64,000 nt of DNA from contig CAWGMT010000012.1 in NCBI GenBank assembly GCA_963823675.1, forward strand, positions 186,001 to 250,000, read 5' to 3'. This DNA comes from CAWGMT01 sp963823675. GTDB taxonomy: Bacteria > Planctomycetota > Planctomycetia > Isosphaerales > Isosphaeraceae. This document shows positions 1 to 9,130 of the stretch, piece by piece. Below the pieces are notes generated by a model. The model had not been told where the DNA came from. It did not search any database and saw only the letters and a program-made list of their open reading frames with translations. Position numbers and translations under genes: made by a program. The stretch's first letter is position 1; each line of letters opens with the position of its first letter.

Positions 1-504
1 GTGGGGCCTGGGCGTTTCAACAAGGAACTGGCGCATCGTGAACTGAAGTCACACGTCCATTTCGCGGCTTTCTCCGAACTGTTGCTCTGGCTCTGGGATC
101 TGGCCGCGGACGGGACCGCGACCTCTGTGACAAGCGACAAGCATGGGGGGAAGCACTATTACTTGCCGGGTCTTTGCCGCGCCATTCCCGACGCCTGGAT
201 TGACCGCGGCGAGGAAGGCGCGGAGCTGAGCCGTTACCTGATCCGCGATCGCGCACGCACCCTGGAGCTTGGCCTGATGCCGCGAGCCGATCGAACCGAC
301 GGACTGGTCGCCGTTGCGTCGATCGTCAGCAAGACGGTGCGCGAACTCTGGATGGACGTCTTCAACGCTTACTGGCTGGCACGCCTTCCCGGTCTGCGTC
401 CCTCGGCCGGATATCCCGTGGATGCTGGCCGGTTTCGCCGCGAGATCGAAGCGGCGGCGCGGGCTGAGGACTGCGATCCGGCCATTTGGTGGCGAAACAA
501 GTAA
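1..504 (+). CDS. RNase HII-like protein, C-terminal part (5' end outside window)
   Basis: The reading frame is open from the first base and ends in TAA at 502-504, so only the last 167 residues are visible. The segment ASIVSKTVRELWMDVFN (about residues 106-122) followed by an aGYPvDagRF stretch matches the C-terminal half of the RNase HII fold (A-S-I-V-A-K-x-x-R-D, then GYP). Upstream, SDKHGGKHYY resembles the conserved catalytic-strand region of planctomycete RNase HII-like paralogues. The family removes RNA from RNA/DNA hybrids, but this lineage-specific paralogue may have another role. The GTG at base 1 is probably not the true start. It converges on infA, with about 120 bp between the two genes. 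Confidence 0.6.
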   Translation: MGPGRFNKELAHRELKSHVHFAAFSELLLWLWDLAADGTATSVTSDKHGGKHYYLPGLCRAIPDAWIDRGEEGAELSRYLIRDRARTLELGLMPRADRTDGLVAVASIVSKTVRELWMDVFNAYWLARLPGLRPSAGYPVDAGRFRREIEAAARAEDCDPAIWWRNK

Positions 505-625
505 TCAGATCGCAGGCCGGCGCGCACCAACACGGACTCCGCCACTCGGGTCGCGGAACACGGCGAAATCGCTGATCATAACATGCTCTCGCTGAATGCG
601 TTACGTGAGGATGGCGGGGGCGCGC

Positions 626-844
626 TCAGCGTTCGCGGTAGACGATTCGACCCTTTGAGAGGTCGTAGGGCGTGATCTCGACGGTCACCCGGTCGCCAGG
701 CACGATCCGGATGAAGTTTTTGCGCATCTTACCGGCGATATGCGCCAGAATGCGATGACCGTTTTCCAACTCAACGGTGAACTGAGTATTGGGAAGCGCT
801 TCGACAATGCGCCCCTCGGTGCGAATCGGTTCCTCTTTGGCCAC
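626..844 (-). CDS. infA: Translation initiation factor IF-1
   Basis: The 72-residue product has the full IF-1 OB-fold: EGRIVEALPNTQF near the N-terminus, NGHRILAHIAGKMRKN in the centre and YDLSKGRIVYR at the C-terminus. IF-1 binds the 30S A site during translation initiation with IF-2 and IF-3. I chose the GTG at 844 because it gives exactly the usual length and has an AGGAG eight bases upstream. The frame stays open further upstream to 1180, but that extension has no IF-1 homology. Family assignment is secure. Confidence 0.95.
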   Translation of the reverse strand: MAKEEPIRTEGRIVEALPNTQFTVELENGHRILAHIAGKMRKNFIRIVPGDRVTVEITPYDLSKGRIVYRER

Positions 845-1193
845 GCGGTTCTCCTGAATCGACCAGCGCCGGCCACATTCTGGTCTGGTGAGATTCTGTC
901 GAGATATTCTCCTGATGGCCTCGCCGCACGTCGCTTCCACCTGGCCGGTTGGCGACCGCCGTCCCGGCAAGTCATGGAAGGCCGGCCCGAAGTACGGGAG
1001 ACCTCTTTGATCAAGGCGCATCCACAATAATCCATCCGCGAAGAGTTGAACAGCCGTTCTGTGCAAACATTTGCCAGACGCTAAATCGGCTTGCTTGATC
1101 CTGGGCGGGCGAGGCTCCGTAAAAGCCGCCCTGGAGAATGGCTCGCCAAGAGGCTCGCCCGCCCTCCCGAAATTGTGCAAGGCGGTTTAGAGG

Positions 1194-1811
1194 TCAAAGC
1201 GGTTTTTTTCTCTTGAGCCGCGCAAGCCTGGCGATCCAAAGCAGCCAGCGCCGCCATCCGCGGGCGGGGGCGCCCGGACGGGGCGCGGCCGCGATTTCGT
1301 CGTCTTCGTCTTCCTCTTCGTCTGGGTGCTCGAGAATCGAGGCGAGGTCATGGCCGAATGGGCGAAACTCGGCCGTATAGCCGCTGTCGTGCATCTGCAA
1401 GACCATGAGAAGTCCGGCGACGAAATTGTGCGTGTGCACAAAAAAACGAGTCTGCTTCAGGTGTGGCCGGGGCTGCTTGCAGAGCCAGCGGATGACTTCC
1501 ATGCCGGAATCCTCCCGGGTTGAGTCAACCAGGGTCTGGCCCTCCAGATCGTGATCGAGGTGAATCTCCTCCCAGGTTTCGATCAACCGCGGGAGGCACT
1601 CGGCCACCGACTTGACCCACACGGCCGTGGGAACCTGGCGAAGGAACCGCTCGGCACGTCGCGGATCGTCGTCGAGAAACAATACCCTGGGCGCGCTAGG
1701 CGACCCGGCCTCCTCGGGCGAGCGCGCTGTGCACTCATCGTCGAGCGGCGGAGGAAGCAACCGCTCCGCCTCGGCGGCGTCGCCATCTTGACACTGCGGG
1801 TGAACACTCAT
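1194..1811 (-). CDS. Cyclic-phosphate-processing receiver (cREC) domain protein
   Basis: After about 40 low-complexity residues comes RVLFLDDDPRRAERFL, then the core WEEIHLDHDLEG and DSGMEVIRWL, ending near HTHN. This is the receiver-like fold annotated as cREC, in which the acidic LFLDDD and LDHDL motifs are conserved. The domain has been proposed to act on cyclic phosphates or in nucleotide signalling; its reaction here is unknown. The C-terminus has an acidic run (EEEDEDDE) followed by a basic, Trp-rich tail. An in-frame TTG 15 bases further upstream (1826) is an alternative start. No neighbour suggests a pathway. Confidence 0.65.
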   Translation of the reverse strand: MSVHPQCQDGDAAEAERLLPPPLDDECTARSPEEAGSPSAPRVLFLDDDPRRAERFLRQVPTAVWVKSVAECLPRLIETWEEIHLDHDLEGQTLVDSTREDSGMEVIRWLCKQPRPHLKQTRFFVHTHNFVAGLLMVLQMHDSGYTAEFRPFGHDLASILEHPDEEEDEDDEIAAAPRPGAPARGWRRWLLWIARLARLKRKKPL

Positions 1812-1868
1812 GCGATGTAGAGCCAAGGTCAGCCGGCTGGCACGCTGGGGTTCGGCCGGCAGCCGAAG

Positions 1869-2249
1869 TCAGACTTGGGTCTCGCCAGCACGAGACTGGC
1901 CGCGGGTTTTGAACTCGGGCAGTGGATAGTCCCAGATCGGCAAGCCTGCTGCCGCGATCTCTTGAAGGCGAAGGTAACCGCGGGTCACCCTCGATTCCTC
2001 GGCGCGGACAAACTCGGGGTCGAGATGAGACTTGGAAAAGACCACGGGAACGACTGGGGCGTCAAATTCGCCCGTCACGATGAACTGAGCCAGCAGGGGA
2101 TCACAGCGAATATGGGCCTCCGGCAGGCGATGCAACAAATCGGGGTCGACCTCTCCCAGCACATATTGCAAATAGAGTTTCGACTCGGTGATCTCCTCGA
2201 CTTCGCCACCACACACCGAGCAAAGATATCCGCGCTCGCAACGTGCCAT
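1869..2249 (-). CDS. Hypothetical protein with N-terminal CxxC zinc-ribbon-like motif
   Basis: The 126-residue soluble protein opens with MARCERGYLCSVCGGEVEE, a C-x5-C-x2-C arrangement suggesting a metal-binding knuckle. The rest (KLYLQYVLGEVDPDLLHRLPEAH) resembles planctomycete hypothetical proteins, but I recognise no catalytic motif. The ATG at 2249 follows a GGAG about eight bases upstream. It reads in the same direction as dapB, 100 bp downstream of it, and may share its transcript. Confidence 0.6.
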   Translation of the reverse strand: MARCERGYLCSVCGGEVEEITESKLYLQYVLGEVDPDLLHRLPEAHIRCDPLLAQFIVTGEFDAPVVPVVFSKSHLDPEFVRAEESRVTRGYLRLQEIAAAGLPIWDYPLPEFKTRGQSRAGETQV

Positions 2250-2349
2250 GATCGATCTCCGGTCGCTGGCAGGACACCTTCAAGAGGTCACGGACCGCAT
2301 TCAAGAGCACCAGTGATTGCCGGGATCGCAGTCCTCTCCGGAAACGAAT

Positions 2350-3144
2350 TCAAGCGAGAACGTCTTCCATGGAATACAACCGCGGCGGCTTTCCGGCCAG
2401 GAACTTCGCCGCGTCGAGCGCCCCCCTGGCAAAACCGTCGCGATTGGAGGCCCGATGGCTCAGCTCGATGACCTCACCGAACATGCCGAAGATCACGGTG
2501 TGCTCGCCGGGCGAATCGCCCAGCCGCAGAGCGTGGATGTCAATAACACATTCGGCCCGCTTTCCCGATTCCGTGCCCTGCGACGAGGGCGATACGGGAT
2601 CTCGGCCACGTCTGGCAAATTCAGCCAGCCGCAATGCCGTTCCGCTCGGCGCGTCTTTCTTGGTCTGATGATGCCGTTCGACGATGGCGATATCACATGT
2701 GGGACCAAGCGCGGCCGCAGCCTGGGCGACCAGCTTCATAAGCAGGTTGACCGCGCGGCTCATATTGGGCGAGATCAAGAGCGGAATCCGGCTCGAAACC
2801 GCCTCCAGCCGCTGTCGCTGCGGCGCGTCGAAACCGGTCGTTCCGACCACCAACGCAATGCCGCGCTCTTGACAGACTTCGGCGATTTCCCGCGTACCCT
2901 CGGGCAGCGAAAAATCGATGATCACGTTCACCGGCGCCGATGGAGGGAGCCCCGCGCTCAGCTTGACCCCTACCGGCGATACACCGGCGATCACGCCGGC
3001 ATCTTCGCCAATCTGGGGATGCCCCTGGCGCTCGAGGGCGGCCGTCAGCTCGAGTGAGGGGTCCTCACCGATTAATTGAATCAGCCGTTTGCCCATCCGG
3101 CCTGAAGCACCGTGCACACCAATGGCTAGATTCGCCGACGCCAC
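2350..3144 (-). CDS. dapB: 4-hydroxy-tetrahydrodipicolinate reductase
   Basis: DapB reduces 4-hydroxy-tetrahydrodipicolinate with NAD(P)H in lysine and diaminopimelate synthesis in the cytosol. Visible motifs are the Rossmann nucleotide-binding GVHGASGRMG (residues about 9-18), the loop VVGTTGF, SPNMSRAVNLL, and the catalytic signature VERHHQTKKDAPSGTA with the His pair and the Lys. The GTG at 3144 gives 264 residues, the normal family length. A TTG at 3168 would add eight residues that look unrelated. It lies about 170 bp downstream of thrC on the same strand, so two aspartate-family genes are side by side. Family assignment is secure; the start is less so. Confidence 0.92.
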   Translation of the reverse strand: MASANLAIGVHGASGRMGKRLIQLIGEDPSLELTAALERQGHPQIGEDAGVIAGVSPVGVKLSAGLPPSAPVNVIIDFSLPEGTREIAEVCQERGIALVVGTTGFDAPQRQRLEAVSSRIPLLISPNMSRAVNLLMKLVAQAAAALGPTCDIAIVERHHQTKKDAPSGTALRLAEFARRGRDPVSPSSQGTESGKRAECVIDIHALRLGDSPGEHTVIFGMFGEVIELSHRASNRDGFARGALDAAKFLAGKPPRLYSMEDVLA

Positions 3145-3313
3145 GTTCCTGTCGTCCTCTCTTCGCAATTCAATGGCCCGAAATGCCTCGGCGCGTTACC
3201 GCCGTGAAACCAACATGGAACTCGCCAGGTTGTGTCGGAGCCTCCCTTTTTAATTAAACCCGTACTCTCGGTCCCGGTCCGAGGGTTCGCGCTAACAAAG
3301 GAGTCTAGCTACT

Positions 3314-4780
3314 TTATTGATGATGATCCAGAGGCGCAGTCATTTCGGAATAGAGAGCGATCGTCCGGATGATGTCGTCGAGGTCGTTGACAACGACGAC
3401 GGGACGATTGGCGAAGCCGGCTCGCTGCACGCCGCGGCTTCCCAGTACCTGGTCGAACTGGGCTTGGTCGGTTGAGTGATAGGCGACGGTGGCCGTCGGG
3501 TCCTTGAGCTGGTGGCCAGTGAGCACGCAGACCACCCGGTCGGAGGGGGCGATCACACCGTCGTCTCGCAGCCTCTTGGCACCGGCGACGCTGGCCGCGC
3601 TCGCGGGCTCACAGCCCAGGCCCCCTGCTCCGACCCGTGCCTTGGCATCCATGATTTCCTGGTCCGACACCGTAGCGACGACTCCGTCGCAGAATTCGAT
3701 CGCCCTCAAGCATTTCTTGAGATTGACCGGACGATTGATCTCGATCGCCGAGGCGATGGTTGATGCCTTGATCTTCTCGCTGTCGAGCTGGTGATAGTAA
3801 GCGTCGACCTTTTCCATCTCGGGCAGCCCGTTGCGCCAGCGGAGGTGCCGCTTGCCGATCAGCTCGTGGAGCGTCCGCGCGCCCAGCGCGTTGATGACCG
3901 CCAACCGCGGCACCCGATCGATCAGACCGAGGTGCGACAGCTCGATCAGGGCCTTGCCGAAAGCGCTCGAGTTTCCCAGGTTACCGCCGGGTACCACGAT
4001 CCAGTCGGGGATCTCCCACTTGAGGCCTTCCAGGATCCGGAAGATGATCGCTTTCTGCCCCTCAAGGCGAAAGGGATTGACCGAATTCATCAGGTAGATA
4101 CCCAGCCGAGCCGAGACTTCACGGACGCGCTCCATCGCATCGTCAAAGTCACCCACGATCTGGATCGTCAAGGCGCCGTGGTCGAGTGCCTGGGCCAGTT
4201 TACCATAGGCGATCTTTCCTGAACCGATAAAGATGATCGCGCGAAAACCCAGGTCGGTTGCCGAGCAGTATACAGCGAGAGCCGCTGAGGTATTTCCCGT
4301 GCTGGCGCAGGCGACCCTCTTCGCTGAAACCATCCGTGCGTGGGTGAATGCCGCGGTCATCCCGTTGTCCTTGAAGCTGCCGGAGGGATTCATGCCTTCG
4401 TACTGGAGCCAGAGGGAGCCAGGATCGAGGCCGATATAGCGGCCGACCTTGTCGGCTTTTTGCAACAAGGTTTGTCCTTCGCCGATTGTGACGACCGCCT
4501 CGGGAGGTGCAAACGGCAGGAGCTCGCGGAAGCGCCAGACGCCCGAGAAATCGAGGGGGTCGAGCCGGGATCGCCACCTGGATTCAAACTCGTTCAGGCG
4601 GTGGGGAACGGGAAGCTTGTCCCATTCGTAAACGATGTCGATCGGATCGCCGCAAGCGGGACACGAGAAATGGGTTTCATCGATGGCGAAGGTCATCGCA
4701 CAGGACGGATTCAAGCACTGCTGAAAGGCCCGAATGCTCGTCGCCTGGGACGCCGCCGCCTGACTGATCTCTTTTGACAT
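3314..4780 (-). CDS. thrC: Threonine synthase
   Basis: The 488-residue fold-type II PLP enzyme converts O-phospho-L-homoserine to threonine. The N-terminus has a zinc-ribbon-like CLNPSC ... CPAC arrangement typical of the long planctomycete and archaeal-type ThrC. The PLP lysine lies in NPSGSFKDNGM, the phosphate-binding stretch in VVPGGNLGNSSAFGKA, and ACASTGNTSAALAVY corresponds to the substrate loop. The C-terminal 70 residues look ACT-like and may be regulatory (inference). The ATG at 4780 is the only reasonable start, although no strong SD is visible. It is adjacent to dapB and in the same direction. Confidence 0.9.
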   Translation of the reverse strand: MSKEISQAAASQATSIRAFQQCLNPSCAMTFAIDETHFSCPACGDPIDIVYEWDKLPVPHRLNEFESRWRSRLDPLDFSGVWRFRELLPFAPPEAVVTIGEGQTLLQKADKVGRYIGLDPGSLWLQYEGMNPSGSFKDNGMTAAFTHARMVSAKRVACASTGNTSAALAVYCSATDLGFRAIIFIGSGKIAYGKLAQALDHGALTIQIVGDFDDAMERVREVSARLGIYLMNSVNPFRLEGQKAIIFRILEGLKWEIPDWIVVPGGNLGNSSAFGKALIELSHLGLIDRVPRLAVINALGARTLHELIGKRHLRWRNGLPEMEKVDAYYHQLDSEKIKASTIASAIEINRPVNLKKCLRAIEFCDGVVATVSDQEIMDAKARVGAGGLGCEPASAASVAGAKRLRDDGVIAPSDRVVCVLTGHQLKDPTATVAYHSTDQAQFDQVLGSRGVQRAGFANRPVVVVNDLDDIIRTIALYSEMTAPLDHHQ

Positions 4781-4872
4781 CGGTCAATGCCTACCCTTTC
4801 TATATGATGCATGTCAGTCCGCGAATTCTCAATGAATCTCAGAATTCAATTGCATGAACGTCCCAAGAGGGG

Positions 4873-4902
4873 TTGACGGGATGTTAAGGATAAAACTATC
4901 AT
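4873..4902 (+). promoter_or_regulatory. Candidate sigma-70-type promoter for the ArsR-family gene
   Basis: TTGACG at 4873-4878 and TATCAT at 4897-4902 each match the -35/-10 consensus at five of six positions, with 18 bases between them. They lie about 95 bp upstream of the ATG at 4996 in a notably AT-richer stretch. Assignment is by motif only. Confidence 0.4.
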
Positions 4903-4921
4903 AAGCTGTAGTCATCCTTAC

Positions 4922-4943
4922 CTGCCAATTTTACAATTGGCAG
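4922..4943. promoter_or_regulatory. 9-bp perfect inverted repeat, possible autoregulatory operator
   Basis: CTGCCAATT and AATTGGCAG flank a four-base loop between the candidate promoter and the start of the ArsR-type gene. Dyads at this place are typical operators for ArsR/SmtB repressors. The short loop means it could equally form an RNA hairpin in the 5' leader. Confidence 0.4.
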
Positions 4944-4995
4944 TCGTCGGAAAGTGTGACCGAACTATAAACAGGATAAATCTTTGAGGAAAACG

Positions 4996-5338
4996 ATGCC
5001 TCCGTCCTCGCCCAAATCGTCCGGTGGGAGTCGCTCAACGAAATCGGTGCCACCGCCGCGGCCGACGGCTGAGATCCGTCGTGTCGCCGAGTTGTTGAAG
5101 CAGGTGTCCGATCCGACTCGCTTACAGGTATTGATGCTTCTCAGTGAGAAAGAGCGAAATGTGACCGAGCTTTGCGCTGACCTCGGCACTCAGAGCCAGC
5201 CCGCTGTCAGCCACCACCTTGCGCTCTTGCGCCATGGACGTCTCATCGAGCCTCGCCGTGCCGGCAAGCACAACTTCTACGCGCTCGACAGAAGCCGGAC
5301 GCGAGCTCGCTCAGGTCGTCAACTCTGTAGTAAATTGA
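4996..5338 (+). CDS. ArsR/SmtB-family transcriptional regulator, frameshifted as sequenced
   Basis: The winged-helix DNA-binding domain is clear: LKQVSDPTRLQVLMLLSEKE, then the helix-turn-helix VTELCADLGTQSQPAVSHHL, then the wing RRAGKHNFYAL. There is no obvious metal-binding CxC motif, so the ligand is unknown. After the wing (about 5287) the frame continues into an unrelated Arg-rich tail running to 5487, over the convergent gene. The next frame reads TEAGRELAQVVNSVVN and stops at TGA 5336-5338, the expected short C-terminal helix. One extra base near 5287 explains this. The ATG at 4996 has GAGGA five bases upstream, better than the TTG at 4984. A candidate promoter and operator lie upstream. 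Confidence 0.75.
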
Positions 5339-5369
5339 ATTGCCGTAACGGCTTAAAGTCCGCCGCGAC

Positions 5370-5415
5370 GATCCGATCGCCCTCTCCGACCCGCTTTACC
5401 CGAGTCGATCGGATC
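5370..5415. terminator. Possible bidirectional terminator between convergent genes
   Basis: GATCCGATCG (5370-5379) and CGATCGGATC (5406-5415) form a 10-bp stem with a 26-base loop between the ends of the ArsR-type gene and the convergent TIM-barrel gene. There is no U-run, so this is only a positional suggestion. Confidence 0.25.
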
Positions 5416-5420
5416 CCCTT

Positions 5421-6323
5421 TCAACCGCCCAGGCATCCACGCAGATACTCCAGGCCGGATGCTAGGTCGCGCAACCGGGCCGCTTGATCGCCCACCTCAC
5501 GCTCCACGATGAGCGGTCCGTTGAATCCGTTGCGTCGTAGTGCGTCGATAAACTTCTTGATATTGACCTCTCCCTGGCCCAGCGGCACTTCCTCGCCCCA
5601 TTCCCCCGAGACCAGCGGGCGGCGTGCGTCCTTGACGTGGACCGACTGGATGTCCGGCGCCAGTATCTCGACGGCCCGAATAGGGTCGCCCATGTCGTAG
5701 AGCAGCATGTTCGCCGGATCGAAGTTCACCTTCAAGTAAGGCGAACCCAGCTCATCGAGCGTGGTGCGGAGGAGGTCGGCAGTCTCCTGGCCGGTCTCGA
5801 AGGCCAGGGTGACGTCGGCGGCGGCGGCGAGCCGTCCGGCCCGGGCCAGCGTGTCAAGGAATGGTCCCCGACCCAGGTCGTCGGGTGCGGGGAGGAACCC
5901 GGCATGGAGCGTGAGCGAATTCAAGCGCAGCGCTCTGGTGCGGTCAAGCGCCCATTGCAACCGATTGAGCCGCTCGGCGCGGAGCGAGCGGTCGCCGAAT
6001 CCCCCGGTCTTCTTGATCGTCAGGGGACTGGTATAATCCTCGCCCGGAAATCCGAGCATGGCGCTGGTCATCACGATCCCCGAGGATCTCGCGGCCTCGG
6101 GCATGTCATCGCCTTCATCCCAACTGGCATGATGGGGGTCGCCACAGGCGATCTGGACCACGTTGATCCCTAACTGGTCGAGGAGCCGCGAGAGCTCCGG
6201 AATATTCTTGACCTGGAGGCTCCAGCTACAGACTCCGAGGCAAAAGGGCGGCAAAGCCGTCGTCAGGCGGGTCGAAACCGGTTGCGGCACGGTCGTCTCC
6301 TTCAGGGTGGGAATCTGCTCCAT
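5421..6323 (-). CDS. Sugar phosphate isomerase/epimerase family protein (xylose isomerase-like TIM barrel)
   Basis: The 300-residue protein begins with CLGVCSWSLQVKNIPELSRLLDQLGINVVQIACGDPHH, the first strand and helix of an AP-endonuclease-2/xylose-isomerase-like barrel. LTLHAGF, LAFETGQE, KVNFDPANMLLY, SVHVKDAR and LIVERE supply the His, Glu and Asp metal ligands on later strands. Such enzymes isomerise or epimerise sugars, inositols or keto-sugars; the substrate cannot be read from sequence. The ATG at 6323 is preferred, since the frame upstream is open to 6530 but runs through a palindromic repeat (6459-6508). It converges on the ArsR-type gene. Confidence 0.8.
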   Translation of the reverse strand: MEQIPTLKETTVPQPVSTRLTTALPPFCLGVCSWSLQVKNIPELSRLLDQLGINVVQIACGDPHHASWDEGDDMPEAARSSGIVMTSAMLGFPGEDYTSPLTIKKTGGFGDRSLRAERLNRLQWALDRTRALRLNSLTLHAGFLPAPDDLGRGPFLDTLARAGRLAAAADVTLAFETGQETADLLRTTLDELGSPYLKVNFDPANMLLYDMGDPIRAVEILAPDIQSVHVKDARRPLVSGEWGEEVPLGQGEVNIKKFIDALRRNGFNGPLIVEREVGDQAARLRDLASGLEYLRGCLGG

Positions 6324-6458
6324 GAACGAAGCTCGACGATCGGACAAGCCTCGATCATATCCCTCCCCGCTCTCGACCGCGACCTTTTCCCGGCGGCCGT
6401 CCCTCGCACCCAGCGGCCCCTCCCGCCACGACCAGATTGGCGACGCGCGAGAATCAGT

Positions 6459-6508
6459 GTCGCCTTTCGCTCCGCGAAAGGACGTTCGTTCGCAGAGCGA
6501 TAGACGAC
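6459..6508. repeat. REP-like palindromic repeat, copy A
   Basis: A roughly 50-bp unit built of two imperfect palindromes, CTTTCGCTCCGCGAAAG and a second arm ending near GATAGACGAC. It recurs at 18581-18628 with the same architecture. It lies between divergently placed coding regions and is probably non-coding. Confidence 0.6.
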
Positions 6509-6522
6509 TATTCCGGATACCG

Positions 6523-7568
6523 TCAAACAACCGACAGCGAGTCGGACGACTCGGTCTGAGACGACGCCAACGCGGTTGGCTGCGCCAGGACGACCCGATT
6601 GCGGCCTGCCGATTTTGCCTGATAAAGCGCCCGGTCGGCCGTGATAATCAAGGCGTGCTCATTTTTCGCCTGGTTCGGAGGGTTGAAAGCCACGCCGAGG
6701 CTCGCGGTCACGCAGATTTCATCCCCGCCGGCTCGGATCGGGGCGCCGAGCCAGGCTCGTCTTGATGCGCTCGGCGCGCAACCGCTGGAGCCAGAGATGC
6801 CACGGGCAGAGCCACCACGAACTCCTCGCCGCCGTAGCGGGCGACCAGGTCCTCGCCGCGGGTTGATTCCCGCAAAACGGCCGCCACTTCCCTCAGAACC
6901 GTGTCGCCGGCAACGTGTCCGTACAGGTCGTTCACGTTCTTAAAATGGTCCAGATCCAGCATCAGCACGGCGAGGCCAAGCCCAATGTTGGCATTGCGGT
7001 CGGCCAAGGCGCGAATCTGATTGAGAAAATAGGCGCGGTTGTAAAGTCCGGTGAGGGTATCCCGGACGGTCCGCTCGAACATCTCGCGCTGAAATTCCTC
7101 GTCGTGAGGCTCCAGACGCACCAACTTCAGGATAACCGTATTCCCGAGCTGAATCCGGTCGCCGTCATGGAGCAGGACCGGCCTACGAGCCCCCAGCCTG
7201 ACTCCATTCACAAAGGTTCCGTTGGTGCTTTCCTCGTCTCCCACGTAAACGTCGCCAACAGAATCGATCGTGAAAACCGCATGGAGTCGCGACACGGTGA
7301 TATCATGCACGTGGTAGGTGCAATCGGCCGCGCGGCCGAAACTGGCGGGCTGTTCAGCCAGGCGGAACATGGTACCGGGTATGCCGCCGCTTACCATGAT
7401 CAGATAAGCTGACGTCTGTGCGATCGCCCTTTCGCCGGCCGCGGCAGCGAATGGGGACGTGCAAAGATGGGTGCTGGCCTTGGGATCGATGTTTTGCCTC
7501 GGGACCTCGGTACTGACCGTCGCGGTACGGTCCGAGCTGACGTTGTTGTAGTCGATTCCTTGAGCCAT
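6523..7568 (-). CDS. FHA-domain diguanylate cyclase (GGDEF), frameshifted as sequenced
   Basis: The N-terminal half has an FHA phosphothreonine-binding domain: FGRAADCTYHV, SRLHAVF and ESTNGTFVNG (residues about 75-125). The C-terminal half is a GGDEF domain with DTLTGLYNRAYF, LDLDHFKNVND and active-site RYGGEEF, a permitted GGEEF variant that makes cyclic-di-GMP in active members. After ALPVASLAP the frame is lost: LRAERIKTSLA lies in a second frame (about 6745-6780) and GGDEICVTASLGVAF through ADRALYQAKSAGRNRV in a third, ending at 6523. Two small indels within about 60 bp would restore one product of roughly 345 residues. As written the domain lacks its last helices, so it would be inactive if the lesions are real. 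Confidence 0.75.
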
Positions 7569-7918
7569 TTGTCGTACTCGTCTGTCATTGCAGCCTTGAT
7601 CCCTGGGCGCGACGACGCAGCGAGCGGCTCGTCTTCGCCCGGAAGTGCCGGCATAATTAACCTAGGTCGCAGATATCGGCTGTCAAATCGGTCGCTCGGC
7701 CACTCGTCACTTCGCTCGCGGGGCAGGGTGGCTCGAGCCGCAAGGATCAGACAATGGCTGCCCGCGGGATACCGCGTATAGAATCAAGGTGAACAACGGC
7801 CTGCCACCATCGTGGCGGGCGAGCTTCACCGCGGTTTTCCGGAGACGGAGACGGCGCTGCCACTGGGCAGCGAATTCACCGAGAACTGCCAGACGCATTT
7901 CCGTGAGAGGATCTGGGC
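7569..7918. other. Intergenic region between divergent genes, no gene seen
   Basis: This spacer of about 350 bp separates the divergent GGDEF and site-2 protease genes and must hold both promoters. I see no small conserved frame, strong hairpin or repeat in it. Confidence 0.4.
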
Positions 7919-9037
7919 ATGTCGTGGTCCTGGAGAATTGGAAGAGTCGCGGGAATTCCCATCAACATTCACTGGACATTTTTGATCCTGATCGCCTGGG
8001 TTCTGATCGAGTCGTGGTCCAAGAGCCCAGACCCGCTCACGGCGGTCGCCGCCGTGGGGTTTATCGTTGTCGCCTTCGGCTGCATCGTCCTTCATGAACT
8101 GGGGCACGCCTTGATGGCGCGCCATTTCGGGATCAAGACGTCCGACATCACGCTCTTGCCCATCGGCGGGGTCGCGCGGTTAGAGCGGATGCCCGATCGC
8201 CCGAGCCAGGAGCTTCGAGTCGCCGTGGCCGGGCCGGCGGTGAACCTGGTGATCGCGGCCGTGCTTTACCTGGTTTTCGGGGTCGGATTTCCCGAGTCGG
8301 CGACCGATTTCCAGAAGCTGGCCAGGTACCAGTTCGTGCCGTTCCTCCTGACCTTCAACGTCATGATGTTCCTGTTCAATCTCTTACCCGCTTTTCCGAT
8401 GGATGGCGGACGCGTGCTCCGAGCGCTCCTGGCGATGCGACTGCCCTACGCCCGCGCAACGCGCCTGGCGGCCTCGGTGGGGCAATTCATGGCGATCATG
8501 TTCGGGCTGGCCGGCTTATCATTTCAGAATCCCTTTTTGCTCTTGATCGCTCTCTTTGTCTGGATTGGCGCGGAGAGCGAGGCCGTGTTGGTTGAGGAAC
8601 GCGTGCTACTCAAGGACGTGCCCGTTCGGACGTCGATGCTGACCGAGTTTCATACTGTCGCCCCCGAGGATTCCCTGGGTCACGCGGCCGACCTGCTTCT
8701 GGCGGGCAGCCAGCAGGATTTTCCGGTCGTGTCCCGACACGGCGCCGAGTTCGAGGGGATCCTGACGCGTTCCGACTTGATGATGGGCCTTACCCGCGGC
8801 GGTCCCCAGGCGAGCGTCGCCGATTTCATCAAGCACCACATCGGCAATGTCGAGGCCGACTCTTCCCTGGCCGAGGCGGTCACCCGGCTGCGGGCCGGGC
8901 ATGGGCCCTGCCTCCAGGTGCTCGACCACGGCAAGACCGTCGGCTTGCTCACTCTCGAAAACGTGGCCGAATTCCTCATGGTCCGCGCGGCCCTCGCCGA
9001 GCGGGCAGAACCTGATCGATCGCTCGCAACCGGCTAG
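7919..9037 (+). CDS. Site-2 protease (M50) family membrane metalloprotease with C-terminal CBS domains
   Basis: The 372-residue protein has the zinc motif HELGH (about residues 60-64) inside a transmembrane helix and the third ligand region NLLPAFPMDGGRVLRALL. Membrane segments are at about 17-31, 37-60, 100-125, 140-160 and 195-225. Two CBS repeats follow (about 237-355: VRTSMLTEFHTVAPEDSL, then ILTRSDLM and a second copy). This is the group-III S2P architecture in which intramembrane proteolysis is thought to be tuned by nucleotide binding to the CBS pair. The substrate is unknown. The ATG at 7919 fits the first membrane segment. Confidence 0.88.
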   Translation: MSWSWRIGRVAGIPINIHWTFLILIAWVLIESWSKSPDPLTAVAAVGFIVVAFGCIVLHELGHALMARHFGIKTSDITLLPIGGVARLERMPDRPSQELRVAVAGPAVNLVIAAVLYLVFGVGFPESATDFQKLARYQFVPFLLTFNVMMFLFNLLPAFPMDGGRVLRALLAMRLPYARATRLAASVGQFMAIMFGLAGLSFQNPFLLLIALFVWIGAESEAVLVEERVLLKDVPVRTSMLTEFHTVAPEDSLGHAADLLLAGSQQDFPVVSRHGAEFEGILTRSDLMMGLTRGGPQASVADFIKHHIGNVEADSSLAEAVTRLRAGHGPCLQVLDHGKTVGLLTLENVAEFLMVRAALAERAEPDRSLATG

Positions 9038-9130
9038 AGGCTTACGTTTGCCGGACTTTTCCCCGAGAGGAGCTTCCCCACCACGGATTCATGCGCTCGA
9101 CGATCACGGCAGGTCCCTCTCCGCCCAAGT

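Noticed and set aside
1187..1441. Extra small gene overlapping the cREC protein
   Set aside because: It is an alternative frame inside a gene with recognisable motifs and has no features of its own.
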